The notes under the pieces are model-generated. The model searched no databases and was not told the origin of the DNA. It saw only the letters and a program-made list of their open reading frames with translations. A stretch of 64,000 nt of DNA, taken from the NCBI GenBank assembly GCA_946811695.1, contig OX328124.1, forward strand, positions 83,828,923 to 83,892,922, read 5' to 3'. Position numbers and translations under genes: made by a program. Origin of the DNA: Gonocerus acuteangulatus (taxonomy: Eukaryota > Arthropoda > Insecta > Hemiptera > Coreidae). Numbering within the stretch: position 1 is the stretch's first letter; each line of letters starts with the position of its first letter. Shown here in pieces: positions 21,991 to 33,860 of the stretch.

Positions 21991-23832
21991 GGTGCTTGAC
22001 AATTCCAGTTTTCGAAAAAAAGTGATTTTTTTTTACGGCGTATGAACTGCTGGGCTCAGGAACTCCATAACTAAGCACATTTTTTAGAAAAATTCTTAGT
22101 TTATGCACTCCAGACTTATTTGCATACACGTGATTAGATGATAAATGGCTTTCTGAACGCGTTAATTAGCCTGCATATAAGTTTCTAGTAAAATACATAT
22201 ACTATTTAGTATGAAAAAAATCATTTTTTTTTTATTGCTTATAAAATTCTGTACATGAGTACATCTCGTAATACGATAAAATAAGAAGGTTCTGTTCTAA
22301 ATTTCTCGCAATTTCATCCGGAGTTAACGTCAGGTAGTCGCTCAGATGATATTGAAAGGGCCCCAACTTTCTCCTGCTCCGACCAGAGGCTGGAGTCGAA
22401 GTGAGGTCAAGCATGTTTAATAAATACACTATAAATAATTTTTTGGCAAATAACTCAAAAGGTGATGCCTGCAAATTCAAGACCTGAGATTGGCCCTTTG
22501 GAGGAAAATTGTCCGTATAAATAATTCTAAAGAACGAAATTGGATTTTGCTTAATCGGCGTGGAAAATACGCCCTCCTATTCCAAGAGAACAATCGTTTT
22601 TCTAAAGGGCTATGGTCGAATTCAGCTCCACTTCAGAATCTTCATTTAGTTTTCAAGTTAAAGGGCCTAAGCTCTGTGGTTAGGCTAGCAAATTGATTAT
22701 TCCTTGTCCATCCAATAAATAAATAAGAATTTGTCGAAAGGATAGACACGCTTTTCTCGACCAGCTAATTGTCAGATAGTGCTTTTTGAGAGCGATTTTT
22801 AACAAGTTTCCTCTCGATTCAGAGGAAAAAAAATCCCATATCAAGCCAGGGACAAGCATTTCTTGAAACACACCAAGATGACGTCGAGACGTGGTCCTCC
22901 TCTCCAAGTTGAGGCTGTTAGTTTTTGTATTTTTAATACAATCATCTGAAGAGGTGCCAAAAGAGCTTGGTATGTATAGGGAGAAAATAAGTGTAGTGGA
23001 GGAGTATAGTGCAGTTTTTTGGTCCACTTGCCAATAACGAAAATTCCTTTATTTCATTAAAGGGTCTCTTAATTTTCATTTATTTTCATGCGCTGCCAGA
23101 TGTTTATGGCCAAGGGCTATTTAAAAAAGAAAAAAATGAGAAAACCATTGAAAAAAATCTCCTACACATATCAGCGTTACATTGTGTGCAATTTTTGCGA
23201 AATTAAAATCAAATCATTCTTCATTATCGAAAATTGATGAGAGTAACTAATCTCTTAGACGATGATAAAAGTCTTGAAAGTTTTCTAATTATGACATCGT
23301 CACGAGTTTCTAACGAAAATATTACTTTGATAGGTTTCTATTAATTTTCAAAATGCGAGAAATATAATTTCATAATTTGCCTTTTAAGTACCAAGAAGAA
23401 TAATGTAAAGGAATATATGCAGGGATGCAGGTTTTATGTGATAATTACTCAAATTTCTACTTAACTTGTTATATTTAATTATTACGTAATACTCAAGACG
23501 AGGTATGGAATTTATGAGACATAATGGTGTCTTGCGAAGAATATGTGGTCTCAGTAAACCTTATTTACTGTGTTAGGAAATTTAGCAGGGAAATGATAAT
23601 TAGCTTCGAAAAAATATTCGATTCTCGAACGCGCACCACTAGAATTCATAAACCTTAGACTCTCGCACATCCTCAACTGAAAATCTTACAGCAATTTTTA
23701 CAGACCTATGTCAAAATATTTTGTGTTTATTTTTTCGTGTTTTTTCCATTATTGAAAGTTTAAAACCAGAAACTATGAATACTACATTTTCGAGTAATAT
23801 ATTTCTTTACACGGTAAGTATACACTACACCT
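21991..23832. other. unassigned sequence with short ORFs
   Basis: Minus ORFs at 22232-22480 and 22680-23027 and plus ORFs at 22490-22696 and 23009-23206 lack recognisable domains. The codon order is not convincing. No repeat termini were recognised. Confidence 0.35.
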
Positions 23833-23846
23833 ATACATGTTACACA

Positions 23847-24779
23847 TTCGATCGGGTTTGGCACCCGGGATTACTTTACAAAGTAAACCTTATACTTCCT
23901 CACACCTATTTCCTTATCCTAAAATCCTACCTTTCAAACAGATCCTTTCAAGTTAAACAAGGTACAGGTCTTTCCCCGACCTGCCCCATAAACGCTGGTG
24001 TCCCTCAAGGGAGTATTATTGGTCCTCTCCTTTTCCTCCTTTATACTGCGGATATTCCTACACACCCTAATACCTTACTGACCACCTACGCAGATGATAC
24101 TGCCATCCTATCAACTTCCCCTGATCCCTCAGTAGCATCCCAACACCTGCAGGAACATCTTACCGCCATTCAGCATTGGAGTGACCGATGGAGAGTTAAA
24201 ATCAACCCTGAAAAATGTAAACAGGTTACATTCACTCTAAACCGGAGATCATGTCCTATAGTCTACCTCAAAAACACTCCACTACCAGTATCCAGCGAGG
24301 TTCGATATCTAGGATTATACCTTGACAGCCGACGGACATGGAACCCTCACACGAGACTGAAAAGACAAGAACTGAACAAACGATACGGACTACTTAGACG
24401 ACTCCTTGGACCCTCATCTAAATTATCAATACAGAACAAACTAACGATAGACAAAACAATCATTCGGCCAATATGGACATACGGACTTGAACTCTGGGGA
24501 TCTGCAAAACCATCCAACATCAACAGAATACAGGCATTCCAGTCAAAAGTCCTCCGTAAAATTGTAAATGCCCCCTTTTATGTATCCAACAAAACCCTAC
24601 ACAATGACCTAAACATCCCATTTGTCCTTGACCTCGCTAAAACCCGTTTCCAAACGTTCCACTCCAAATTGTCTCACCATCCTAATCCTGAAGGTCAATC
24701 CTTATCATCCCAATCCCATCCAGACAATCCCCCCAGGTGGCTCAAGAGACAGTGGCCTCGAGACAATTTACTTGCCTGA
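23847..24779 (+). pseudogene. reverse transcriptase C-terminal part of truncated LINE
   Basis: Open from FDRVWHPGLLYK to the natural stop after QWPRDNLLA. It contains the INAGVPQGSIIGPLLFLLYT block, catalytic TYADDTAILS, the INPEKCKQVTF and RYLGLYLDS blocks and the thumb region IIRPIWTYGLELWG. The upstream fingers and endonuclease are missing through 5' truncation, so it cannot act on its own. The reading frame has no internal stop, which points to a fairly recent insertion. It lines up residue by residue with 61640-62400 on the minus strand, which has stops. Confidence 0.9.
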
Positions 24780-24857
24780 TCTTTTTACGATCAATCAAAT
24801 ATTTACTGAGACACCTCTGGAAGTGCCAACAATGGTTGGCTTCTTCCAAATTTTGTA

Positions 24858-24878
24858 TTTTTTTTTTTTTTTTTTTTT
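24858..24878. repeat. poly-T tract in LINE 3' UTR
   Basis: About 20 T in the 3' UTR of the truncated LINE, before an AAATAAAT tail. Confidence 0.85.
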
Positions 24879-25086
24879 ACTTTTGTCAGTTTTATCAACT
24901 TGTACATAATATCTGGATCAACATACTTGATTATTGTACTGTTATCTGTACAGATTTCAAATAAATAAATAAATAAAAAAAATAAATAAAAAAAAAAAAA
25001 TACATGTTACAAATTACTTAAATGTATATTGACCATCCGCTTACATATAAAATTGACTTCCGTGTCGATTTTGTTTGTTTTTATAA

Positions 25087-25089
<3 letters not shown>

Positions 25090-25152
<63 letters not shown>
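25090..25152. repeat. (TA)n microsatellite
   Basis: Perfect TA repeat. Confidence 0.95.
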
Positions 25153-25156
<4 letters not shown>

Positions 25157-25589
25157 AATTTGTTGTAACTATATTTATGTTTTAGGTAAATACAGAACAG
25201 CAATACATTTTCACTGTATTTATGTTATAAATAAAATACAATATATGTTACATATTGTTGTTTATATTTGTCTATGTAGTTACTATATTTAAGTTATAGA
25301 TATAGAATACAAACCTATAGTTTTTTATATTTATTTCTTTGCTTACAGGACCAAGCAAATAATAACAGGTAAAACGCATTTTATAAAATTGGTAGGAGCT
25401 CAATAAATAATATAAAAACACTTCTACGACCTAATTTTGCAATAGGACGACAAGATATTTTTTTGATATACCTAACTATCCGGATATTATTTTTATATAT
25501 ATTCTTCCGGATATTGTTTTTAACTGGTAACACTAAACAGCTGATGTCCAGCCATGTAGATAATCTCAATTTTTGAGTTGGCCCTTGCA

Positions 25590-25760
25590 GCTGAAGGCTC
25601 CTACGGTTACCTTTAAGACCTTTAGGTTCAAGTAGTCATAGTGCCCCTTAAGAAGCATTAGTGGATGTGAAACCTGTAGGGAAGGTTAAATCAAATGGAT
25701 AGTATATATCATTTTTATTGTATTTTACTGATTAACCTTCTGCCTATTTTATAAGGAATC
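25590..25760 (+). repeat. weak GAAAC-box-like repeat
   Basis: TTAAGAAGCATTAGTGGATG, then TGAAACCTGTAGGG, followed by ATCATTTTTATTGTATTTTA. The last block also occurs near 35156 and 36999, and CTTCTGCCTATTTT also occurs in the palindrome near 10125. Family membership is tentative. Confidence 0.3.
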
Positions 25761-26506
25761 ATTAATAATCTTCGGTCAGTTTTAAAATTACTGAAACTTT
25801 CTTATTAGCACATATGAATGCACGTCCATTAATACAGATGCATGTGACTTTAAAAATCCCCGCGACAAAAGTGACAAAATCATTCGACATCTACGCTAAA
25901 AAGGAAAAAAAATAAGAAATTAAAAAAAGAAAGAAAAAAAATAGGGAGAAAAATATGAACTGTGACAAAGCAAAAAATAAAATAAAATAATAATAAATGA
26001 TATACAAATTAATAAATGCTTAAATAAAACATAGAATGAGACTTCAGTTTTCTAAAAAGTCCACTATAAAAATCTAAATTACATTTTTATAATACTAATT
26101 AATTTTATTAATTTGCAAGTAAAGACCAGTTGGAAAATATTGCAAGATACAGATTTAGCCAATTTAAAACCAGTCTTACATCTCAAGTATTTGCAGTAAT
26201 CTGTAAAAATATCTAAATACTGTGAATGGCTCTTCGCTTTGTATCATTCATAAAATTTGCTACATTTTACTAACTTATTTTGTAATTTTATTTTTTAATT
26301 ACCTCAGTAAACCGAATGGTACTACATCATCGACACGAACGTAAAGTATTGATTTGAAAATCACCACTTTTTATTACTTTGTTTTTGGACCGTCAAATAG
26401 TCAGCAGATTTGTACTTTTGACAGTGGTTACTTTCCTTTTCACTGATTGAACTTAGATTCAAGAGTTTGCCGTAAATCAACCCAAACCAATCAGCAATAG
26501 ATTGAA

Positions 26507-26565
26507 AATGAAAAATGCGTTTTTTAACATTCGATACTTTGCATTTGTATCGACTATAGTTTCAC
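26507..26565 (+). repeat. dispersed repeat shared with 17735-18010
   Basis: GAAAAATGCGTTTTTTAACA and GATACTTTGCATTTGTATCG recur inverted at about 17735-17790, and in part at 17975-18005. Short non-coding repeat of unknown type. Confidence 0.5.
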
Positions 26566-26843
26566 CTTTTATTCTACAAGAAAGTGACAAACATTATTGA
26601 GTAATAGACCAAGTACGTTTATTTTAACAATGCATCTTACACATTACTTGTACACGACTTAATATGTATGGATATATTATATCGATTTTTGTTCCAATTA
26701 GAGAAAGCCAAGGCTTTTAAAGCACTCATATCCGGTTCAACTTCATTCAAGTTGATCATAAGCAAATTTTATTTAACAGAATTTATACAACATTTACAAA
26801 AAAACTCATCATACCTTTTGGAGTATATAAAATTAGATATTAC

Positions 26844-26944
26844 CTGAATGACTGACTATAGTGGTGCTACATTTCATGATTTATGCTGTTCTTGTTTTAC
26901 AATTAGTGACGTAAACACGGAAGAACCATCCGCTGCCTTCCATT
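26844..26944 (-). other. candidate non-coding 5' exon of the ARRDC gene
   Basis: On the minus strand a pyrimidine-rich acceptor (TTTTACTTTTTCAG) precedes 26944 and a CAG|GTAATA donor follows 26844, defining a 101-base exon-like segment. It contains an ATG opening a 20-codon frame that stops, so it could be 5' UTR with a short upstream ORF. The link to the exon 17 kb downstream rests only on strand and splice signals. It may be chance. Confidence 0.25.
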
Positions 26945-27417
26945 CTGAAAAAGTAAAACAACATTTACAAAGAAGTGTTTATCCATTATATGCAGAAACA
27001 AATAATTAGGTAAATGTTTTAAGATAGGTGACGTGATATGGTCATATTCATTAATTTATCTTGACTAATGTTCATAGTAGAGTGACAGGAAAAAGAAGCA
27101 ACATAAACTTAGCAAGCAAAATTATGCTGTGTTTAATTTTTACAGATAAAGCAATATTTCCAACTTAGATTCAGAGCTTGACAACGCACTATCCCTTATC
27201 TACAGAGCTGATTGATGAAAGAGTCTGAGGACAGGATAAGAGATTTAAAGAGATCAATATTTGGACTACCACGCCCTGAAGGAGCTCTAGAATAGAGAAG
27301 GGTGTAGGTTCTCGGGTAAACAATAGTGGGTTATCCCGCTATGAAATCGGATAGGACAGGATGAAAAGATTAACTAACTCTACTACTAACTAAGTTTGTT
27401 AATTCAAGAAAATCCTT

Positions 27418-28297
27418 CAGGTTAGAATATCAATATCACTCCAGTAAAGAGTATCGGAGCAAGATAAGATAAGATAATCAGACCTACCGATATCAATATT
27501 ATCACTCCAGTAAAGAGTATCGGAGCAAGATAAGATAAGAGAATCAGACCTACCAATATCAATATTACCACTCCAGAAATGAGTATCAGAGCAAGATATG
27601 ATAAGAGATTAAGACCTATCAATATCAATATTATCACTCTAGGAATGAGTATCAGAGCAAGATATGATAAGAGATTCAGACCTATCAATATCAATATTAT
27701 CACTCTAGGAATGAGTATCAGAGCAAGATATGATAAGAGATTAAGACCTATCAATATCAATATTATCACTCTAGGAATGAGTATCAGAGCAAGATATGAT
27801 AAGAGATTCAGACCTATCAATATCAATATTATCACTCTAGGAATGAGTTTTAGAGCAAGATATGATAAGAGATTCAGACCTATCAATATCAATATTATCA
27901 CTCCAGGAATGAGTTTCAGAGCAAGAAATGATGAGGTTTCGTGGCCTATCAATATCAGTATTATCACTCAAGGAAAGAACTTCAGAACAAGATATGATAA
28001 GGTTTTGAGACCTATCAGTATTAATATTATCTCTTCAGGAAAGAGATTTATGACATGATAGGATAAGAGTTTGAAGCAAATGACTATCAAAATAAAGGAA
28101 TGCCCTTCAGAGCTAGATAGGATAAAAGTTATAGACCTTTCCATATCGACATTATTACTCCATGTGCTAGCTTCAGAGCAACATGGGATTAGGGTTTTAG
28201 GCCTATCAATATCAATATTAGCACTCTAGGAATGAACTTCAGAGCAAGATAGGATAAGATGCCTATCAGTATCTATGATATCAATATTAATATTATT
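27418..28297 (+). repeat. 66-bp satellite array
   Basis: About 13 units of 66 bp with core ATCAATATCAATATTATCAC, then TCTAGGAATGAGTATCAGAG and CAAGATATGATAAGAGATT. The central copies (27580-27900) are nearly identical and the ends diverge. Because 66 is a multiple of three, one frame on each strand stays open (22-residue repeat); I regard this as non-coding. Confidence 0.9.
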
Positions 28298-28474
28298 GGG
28301 GTCTCCCGTGGTCTATTGGCTAGCACCTTAGATTCATAAGCGGGAGATAGTGGGTTCGACCCCCACCGGTGGCAGGAATTTTTTATCCCACGGCTCGTTG
28401 GTAAAATTCCTCACTGCACACTGGATGTCGGCGCTAATGGCCTAATTGTCGAAGCGCCGTTAAAAAAAAAAAAA
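28298..28474 (+). mobile_element. tRNA-derived SINE inserted in the 66-bp satellite
   Basis: The head GGTCTCCCGTGGTCTATTGG with A-box TTGGCTAGCACC, CGGGAGATAGTG and B-box GGTTCGACCCC forms a tRNA-like region. A body with CTGGATGTCGGCGCTAATGG and an A-tail after GCGCCGTT follow. AATATTAT before the head and ATATTAT after the tail form a short TSD, and the satellite resumes beyond. Transcription by Pol III and mobilisation by a LINE are inferred from family knowledge. This is the best-preserved copy in the window. The tRNA isotype is unclear. Confidence 0.85.
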
Positions 28475-29040
28475 TATTATCGCTCCAGGAATGAGATTCA
28501 GAATACATTCTGTTATTATAATTCCATGAAACAAAGATTAAAAAATCCTAAAGTACCCTCTAGGGATAAGGATAGCAGAGAATTCTATATCAAGATTTTT
28601 TTTGTCTTATGTCGTATCATCTACAAACAACATCTACATAGCAACAATCAGATGAGCTTCATTTAGTGGCCTGAAAAGGCATCTGATGATGCGAAACATG
28701 TAGAGACATTTTAATAAATTGGCAATTATATTAATTTATCTTCTGTCTACACTTAATACATTGTTCAGATTTGCGTCACTATTTATTTTAATATATCAAG
28801 ATTATCACTCCAGGAAAAACCTTCCAATATTATAAATCCATGAAAAAAATATTAAGGCAACCTCAAGTACCCTCAATGACAGGATAGGATAATGATTATA
28901 GAGAAATATTTATCTGGATTATTTATATACTGAAGGAGCTGTAGGAAAGGAGTTTTAGTACAGTATTATTAATAATATCCTACCAGGAAGAATCCCTAAG
29001 ACAAGGATTATCATAATATAGATTAACCTAATTAATTAAT
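28475..29040 (+). repeat. degenerate continuation of the 66-bp satellite
   Basis: Blocks such as ATTATCGCTCCAGGAATGAG, ATTATCACTCCAGGAAAAAC and ACCCTCAATGACAGGATAGG continue the array in decayed form, interrupted by the insertion at 28598-28791. Confidence 0.65.
28598..28791 (+). mobile_element. GAAAC-box element, 194 bp, with 12-bp TSD
   Basis: TATATCAAGATT occurs at 28586-28597 and again at 28792-28803, flanking a 194-bp segment that breaks the satellite. The insert carries CTGAAAAGGCATCTGATGAT, then GCGAAACATG: the family order of CTGA box, hairpin (GCATC/GATGC) and GAAAC, followed by an AATAAATT tail. The G of the CUGANGA box is A in this copy, which would inactivate a hammerhead. No ORF. 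Confidence 0.75.
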
Positions 29041-32000
29041 CAAGAAAGAACAGTAGTTGTGAGACTAAGAATTTCGATATTATAGATACTTTGTTCTCAC
29101 ATAATATGTGAGAACATAAATCATATTATGATTTAATATATAAACCCCCTTGATGTGTTGCCGGAATATCCCTTTATTATATCCATTAATTCATCATGAA
29201 TTTAAGATTTGAAGGGCGTGCAGCATTAATACTGGAGCTCATTTTCTCTTTCTTACCTATTTAATGGTTTCAGGATTAATGATTTTAAGGAGCCGCCTCC
29301 TTTTTCCGTCACATTCTGTAAATAACCCAAAATTTACGAATTTGTCAACTAAAATGAATAAAATTTGCTTTTAATCACATTTTTAATTTAGGGAACTGAT
29401 ATCAAAATTCAAACAAACAATGTAAAAAGCAAAGGAAAATCGATTAAGGAAAAAGTCATTTGTATTTTGATCCAATCAGCGCTGTTTTGATCCAATCATC
29501 ATCCTCAGTGTAACTGAAGAAGCTACACATTTTAATGCATTGCAGGACGGAATCTCATTCTGCCCGACATATTAGTGTATAATACTCATTATGGCATTGT
29601 ATTTCTCAGTTTTTAAGAGCAGGGGTAGGCTGTACGCAGATGGAGAGTCAATAGTGGACCTCACACAGTGGAGTCGTTGCTGCTTCCTTATTCTACCAGA
29701 AGATAGGGAGGGTTTTTAAATCCATAATAATGTTCTGACATGAAAGTACCCAAAAATGGAGCTGCCTCCTTATTGCTGCACGCCTGTCAATTAACAATTT
29801 AAGTCTAGTGCCAATTTTTTAAATAGGATCTAATTTTGTTTTACTTTATTTGTATTATACATAGGTTTAAAAATAAGAAGAAAAATATATTTTCAAAAAT
29901 CCCTTTGTACATTCTTCTTAATTCAGCAAATATAAAATGATGAAGGACCTAGGAACACTCTGAAGACGGGAAAAAAAGGGTACTTCGTTTGAAATAGTAG
30001 AAGCATTACAAGCAAACTAATTACATTTCTTTCTTACATTGTTTTCATAAAATAATTATTTATTATTTAATGAATTATTTTGGTCATCATGTTATTCTTC
30101 TACATTATTTAAAGAATTATCGCCTCTCTCACATTTTACACGAATAACATAAAAGGTGTAAATGTAGCATAATAACATTCTGCTATTTAATTTGGTTAAA
30201 AAAACTCGCCCATTGGATTTAGTTTTGTATAGGACAATTAAAGTAGGGAAAGAATTCCAAGAGAATTGCCAACTGTAAAGAACAATAGGGAGTTGTTCCT
30301 ATTTATTTGGTTTAGGTGGTCATTCCGGGCCGGAAATGTGCAATAAAAGGAATCAGAGACATTCAATTAAACTCTGAGGAACAAGCCTGGGGAGCTAAGG
30401 GACCCTGTTATTAACAATAAGTGCTACGAGTTATTATCAAGGTTTTACTATTGCTTTATGAAATAAATCTATTTTTTACAAGGACAGATTTGTTTTTAAA
30501 TTTCATTAATATTTTATTGCTTTTAATATTTTACATCTTGGTGCAAGTGACATTTATGGACAAATTGTGTTGGTTCCTCTGGATTAATAGTCTTCTTGAA
30601 ACCAGTTTCATTCTATTTATTTCATTAAATATTGCTATCAATAATGTAATATGTTCAAATGAGTTCATTTTGCGTGCCATTTTTGCCAAAGTTAGCCTGC
30701 TACTATCTGTCTGTTCTGCAGGTTCACAATCTTGCTGTATGAAAATAAACATAAGTAAATATAATATAAATATATATATATATACAGAGATAATTTCCAT
30801 CAAGAATACTTTTTATTTATTTTTTATCACAAATATAAACAAGATATTAGTCTTTTTTATTAGTTGTTTCTTTCATCATTCATTCAAATTACATTATAAA
30901 ATGGACAGACAATCTCAGGTCTGAATATATTATTGGAAAGCTGATGTAAGTTTTCAACTTTTCTTAGGCATAATACAAAAACATTATATCTTGAAGTTGA
31001 CAATCAATGTGTTAGACCCCAACATATAGTGGTTTAATAAATTACATAATTTTTATTTTACAAAGGCAAGGAGGGGTAAGGAATTCTGCTAGGTGAATAC
31101 TCTATTAAATACATTGAATGATGTGCTACAAAGATCTGAAAACTTTGTGCAACTGTCGAATTTGTGCGGGGTGGTTTCTGGGGGCTTAGTTTTTCTAAAA
31201 TTTAAGTAATTCTTCATTTACGCCTGAATAAACATAACAAAATAGCTAAATGAACCCAACTGGGTCCATTAGCCTGTTTACTTAACCCGCCCCTCTCATC
31301 GAATTCGAACTGAGGAATATTCATTAAAATAAGAGATATTTTCTCTTCAAATTGCAAAAATTAAAGGAAATTTGGGAGAAAATCTTTTTTTTTTTTGCAT
31401 CTAATACTGTTTGTGGTCATTAGCACCATTGTTTATTGCTTCTTTTTTAACAAATTAAGAAACAATGTTTAATTAGGTGTTCATAAACTAAAGACTAGAC
31501 TATTTACACTATTAGTTCCTTTTTTTAAAAAAGATATTGGAACTACCCTTAATTCTAGACCTAACTCTAAAATGTTGCCTATTTACATATGTACAGAACC
31601 ACATTCATTCTTAAAACATTTATTCAATAAATACTAACACACACCATTCACTATCATATGCACAATATTTAAACACACAAACTTGATAAACGAAATTAAA
31701 TTCAGGTTGGGAGAAAATCATTTTTATTTTCATGTTTGATATTACCAGCCGATTCTATCTGATTTTTACATAAACTAATTGATTCATCTGAACCTAACTA
31801 AAATTGAATTCCTAGCCTGGATTTTCTTGAGCTCATATATATAGAACAAGATAAAAGGGTGGTAACCTATAGATAACCCGTCCTAAAATTTGTTATCAAT
31901 AAAAGTACGTTAAAATTTAAATAAATATCTATGGAAAAAGTTACTGTTTAAATGCTGGTACTGCACGACTGTCAAAAAGTTTTGTGATGTACAATTTAGC

Positions 32001-32121
32001 ATGTAATACCCTATTATATTCAAACTAGTAAAATAAATAACTTAAGAAAAGTATCATGTCACTTGGTAATATGTAAGTAATGAATACGTAATATTGTCTA
32101 ATTGTGTTATTCGGTATATAA
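29041..32121. other. AT-rich sequence, no confident gene
   Basis: Contains a 23-bp palindrome GTTCTCACAT...ATGTGAGAAC at 29093-29115. The minus ORF at 30531-30803 has a splice-like acceptor (TTTTCATACAG) before a stretch QDCEPAEQTDSSRLTLAKMA, but no family was recognised. Its plus-strand shadow (30421-30924) is hydrophobic AT-rich sequence. Confidence 0.35.
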
Positions 32122-32132
32122 TTAATTGCATA

Positions 32133-32260
32133 ACCAGATGTTAATGTATAATACTATTTGTTTACTCAGCTGTATGTATGTAATATTGCAATTAGATGTA
32201 AATAAATGTAATAATTGCTTAGAGCGAATCGCTCATAATAATAAATAAATAAAAAAAAAT
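32133..32260 (+). mobile_element. 128-bp LINE 3'-end insertion with 11-bp TSD
   Basis: TTAATTGCATA at 32122-32132 recurs at 32261-32271, directly after AATAAATAAATAAAAAAAAA. The end block GCTTAGAGCGAATCGCTCAT is like the 3' ends at 46290 (TTGCGAAGCTCTTA) and 56790 (GGAGCGAATCG). A severely 5'-truncated copy made by target-primed reverse transcription. Confidence 0.8.
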
Positions 32261-32736
32261 TTAATTGCATATGTTATTTTCATGAATTATTTTATTATTA
32301 CGTATATGAGCCATAGGTCCTTTAAGCGCCCACAAAAAGGGTGTAGGTTTTTATAAACCATCATTTCTTTTAAGTAATTTAAATTTGGTTAATAACTATT
32401 TTATAATTTTCAGTTGAATATTTATAAAAATCTTACTTCGAGAAAAAATAATATCACATTTCCCTGTTGTATAAAGTTGTTCTTAGATTATTTTTCCTCA
32501 TAAGTTCTTATTGAAACGAACTCCTTAGAAGTGGCTTCATCTTCAAGACTTTCATCGCATAATATTTCATAAAAGACTTAGAGAGAATAAAGATTCAAAA
32601 GTTTTTCCTTGACAGTGGAATTTCTAGTCTCCTTGACAAGATTTTGGTCGAGTTGACTGTTAGCATAACTTTTTCCTGTGGGTTCTTATATAAGTATTGT
32701 ATCAAGGCACATATTATTCAAATAAAATTAATATTA

Positions 32737-32739
<3 letters not shown>

Positions 32740-32769
<30 letters not shown>
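32740..32769. repeat. (TA)n microsatellite, Helitron target
   Basis: TA run ending where the Helitron TC terminus begins at 32770. TA repeats resume after its CTAG end at 38586. Confidence 0.8.
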
Positions 32770-32772
<3 letters not shown>

Positions 32773-33860
32773 ATATATATAAAAATCACGTGTCTGTCTG
32801 TTTGTCTGTTTGTCTGTTTGTCTGTTTTTCTGTTTGTCTGTTTGTTTGTTCCTTATACAAATCCACACCGTTTGTCTGATATTGACCAAACTTCGCACAT
32901 AGATACGTCTTGATCCGGGAAATCTCGTAGTCTAGCTCAAAATCTTCTAGGATTCACAGTTCGGGAGTTACGCCTTCGAAAATGTCATTTATGAAGGAGT
33001 AAATTCTCCGAAATAGCCATTTTCTTCCAGTGTTGCAACTTCTTCAAAGAAGAACGGCAATATAGATGGAACTTAGCAAGCCAACAAAACTCTTTTTTTT
33101 TTTTTAAGTTTTACTTTCTTTTTGTTTTTGTTTTACTTTTTTTTAAGTTATACTTATTTTTAGAGTTTTATTTTAACTTCTTTTAAAGTTTTACCTATTC
33201 TCAAAATAGCCTTATATTCTCAGAATTTGGAGAAAAATCATATTTCTGTTTAAGAAGTATATAACAAGTAGTAAGACAACACTGGGCTCCTAGATGTTAT
33301 TCCGTTTTGCGACAGAATTAAGCTTGAAAATACATTTAAACGGTTTAAGTTTTTAACAAATCTTTTTTGAAACATTTCGTTAAAACTTTGTTCTAAAACA
33401 TTTCAGTTTTAACCTTTGTTTGTTTAATTAGAAATTACAATTTAAATTACATTATGTTTGCAAACGTGTGTATCAAACTTTTTTAACTTTGAACTTTTTT
33501 AAGTTTGAACATTTTTTAAGTCTACCTTTTAGCCTTTTAAGTCTATCTTAAAGTAATAAAAAGTAAATATATCGTATAACATAAATTTATTTCTGTAGGA
33601 CAACACTGGGCTTAGAAGCCATTTTTCTTTTGCTATAAAACGTATGTTTTAAGCTTGAACATTTTTTCTTTTTTTAGCCTTAGTGTTTATATCTAACATT
33701 CATACATCTAACTTTTTAAGTTTCATGAAACTTTTTTAAGTGTCTGCAAACTTTTTAAGTTTTCAAACGTGCGTTAATCAAACTTCACAAAGTTTGCAAA
33801 AGTGTCTGTATCAAACTTTTAGTTATGCCATACATGGTGTTAATATAGAATATAGAAGTG

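Larger units (their letters stand above)
23845..24999 (+). mobile_element. 5'-truncated jockey-type LINE with 11-bp TSD
   Basis: TACATGTTACA occurs immediately upstream (23834-23844) and again right after the A-rich tail (25001-25011). The inserted DNA starts inside the reverse transcriptase and ends in AAATA repeats and poly-A, the signature of target-primed reverse transcription with 5' truncation. Same LINE family as the element leaving the window at 61243-64000. Confidence 0.85.

Noticed and set aside
22232..23027. Cluster of ORFs of 68-115 residues on both strands
   Set aside because: No recognisable domain, splice framework or repeat relation.
27422..28058. 181- and 159-residue repeat ORFs
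   Set aside because: Open on both strands because the 66-bp unit is a multiple of three; repeat decays at both ends without coding constraint.
27418..28290. CRISPR-like array
   Set aside because: Units are contiguous 66-bp repeats without unique spacers, in a eukaryotic setting.
30421..30924. 167-residue hydrophobic ORF, possible receptor
   Set aside because: AT-driven Phe/Ile/Leu composition, no motif, ends in low-complexity sequence; the opposite strand is equally open.
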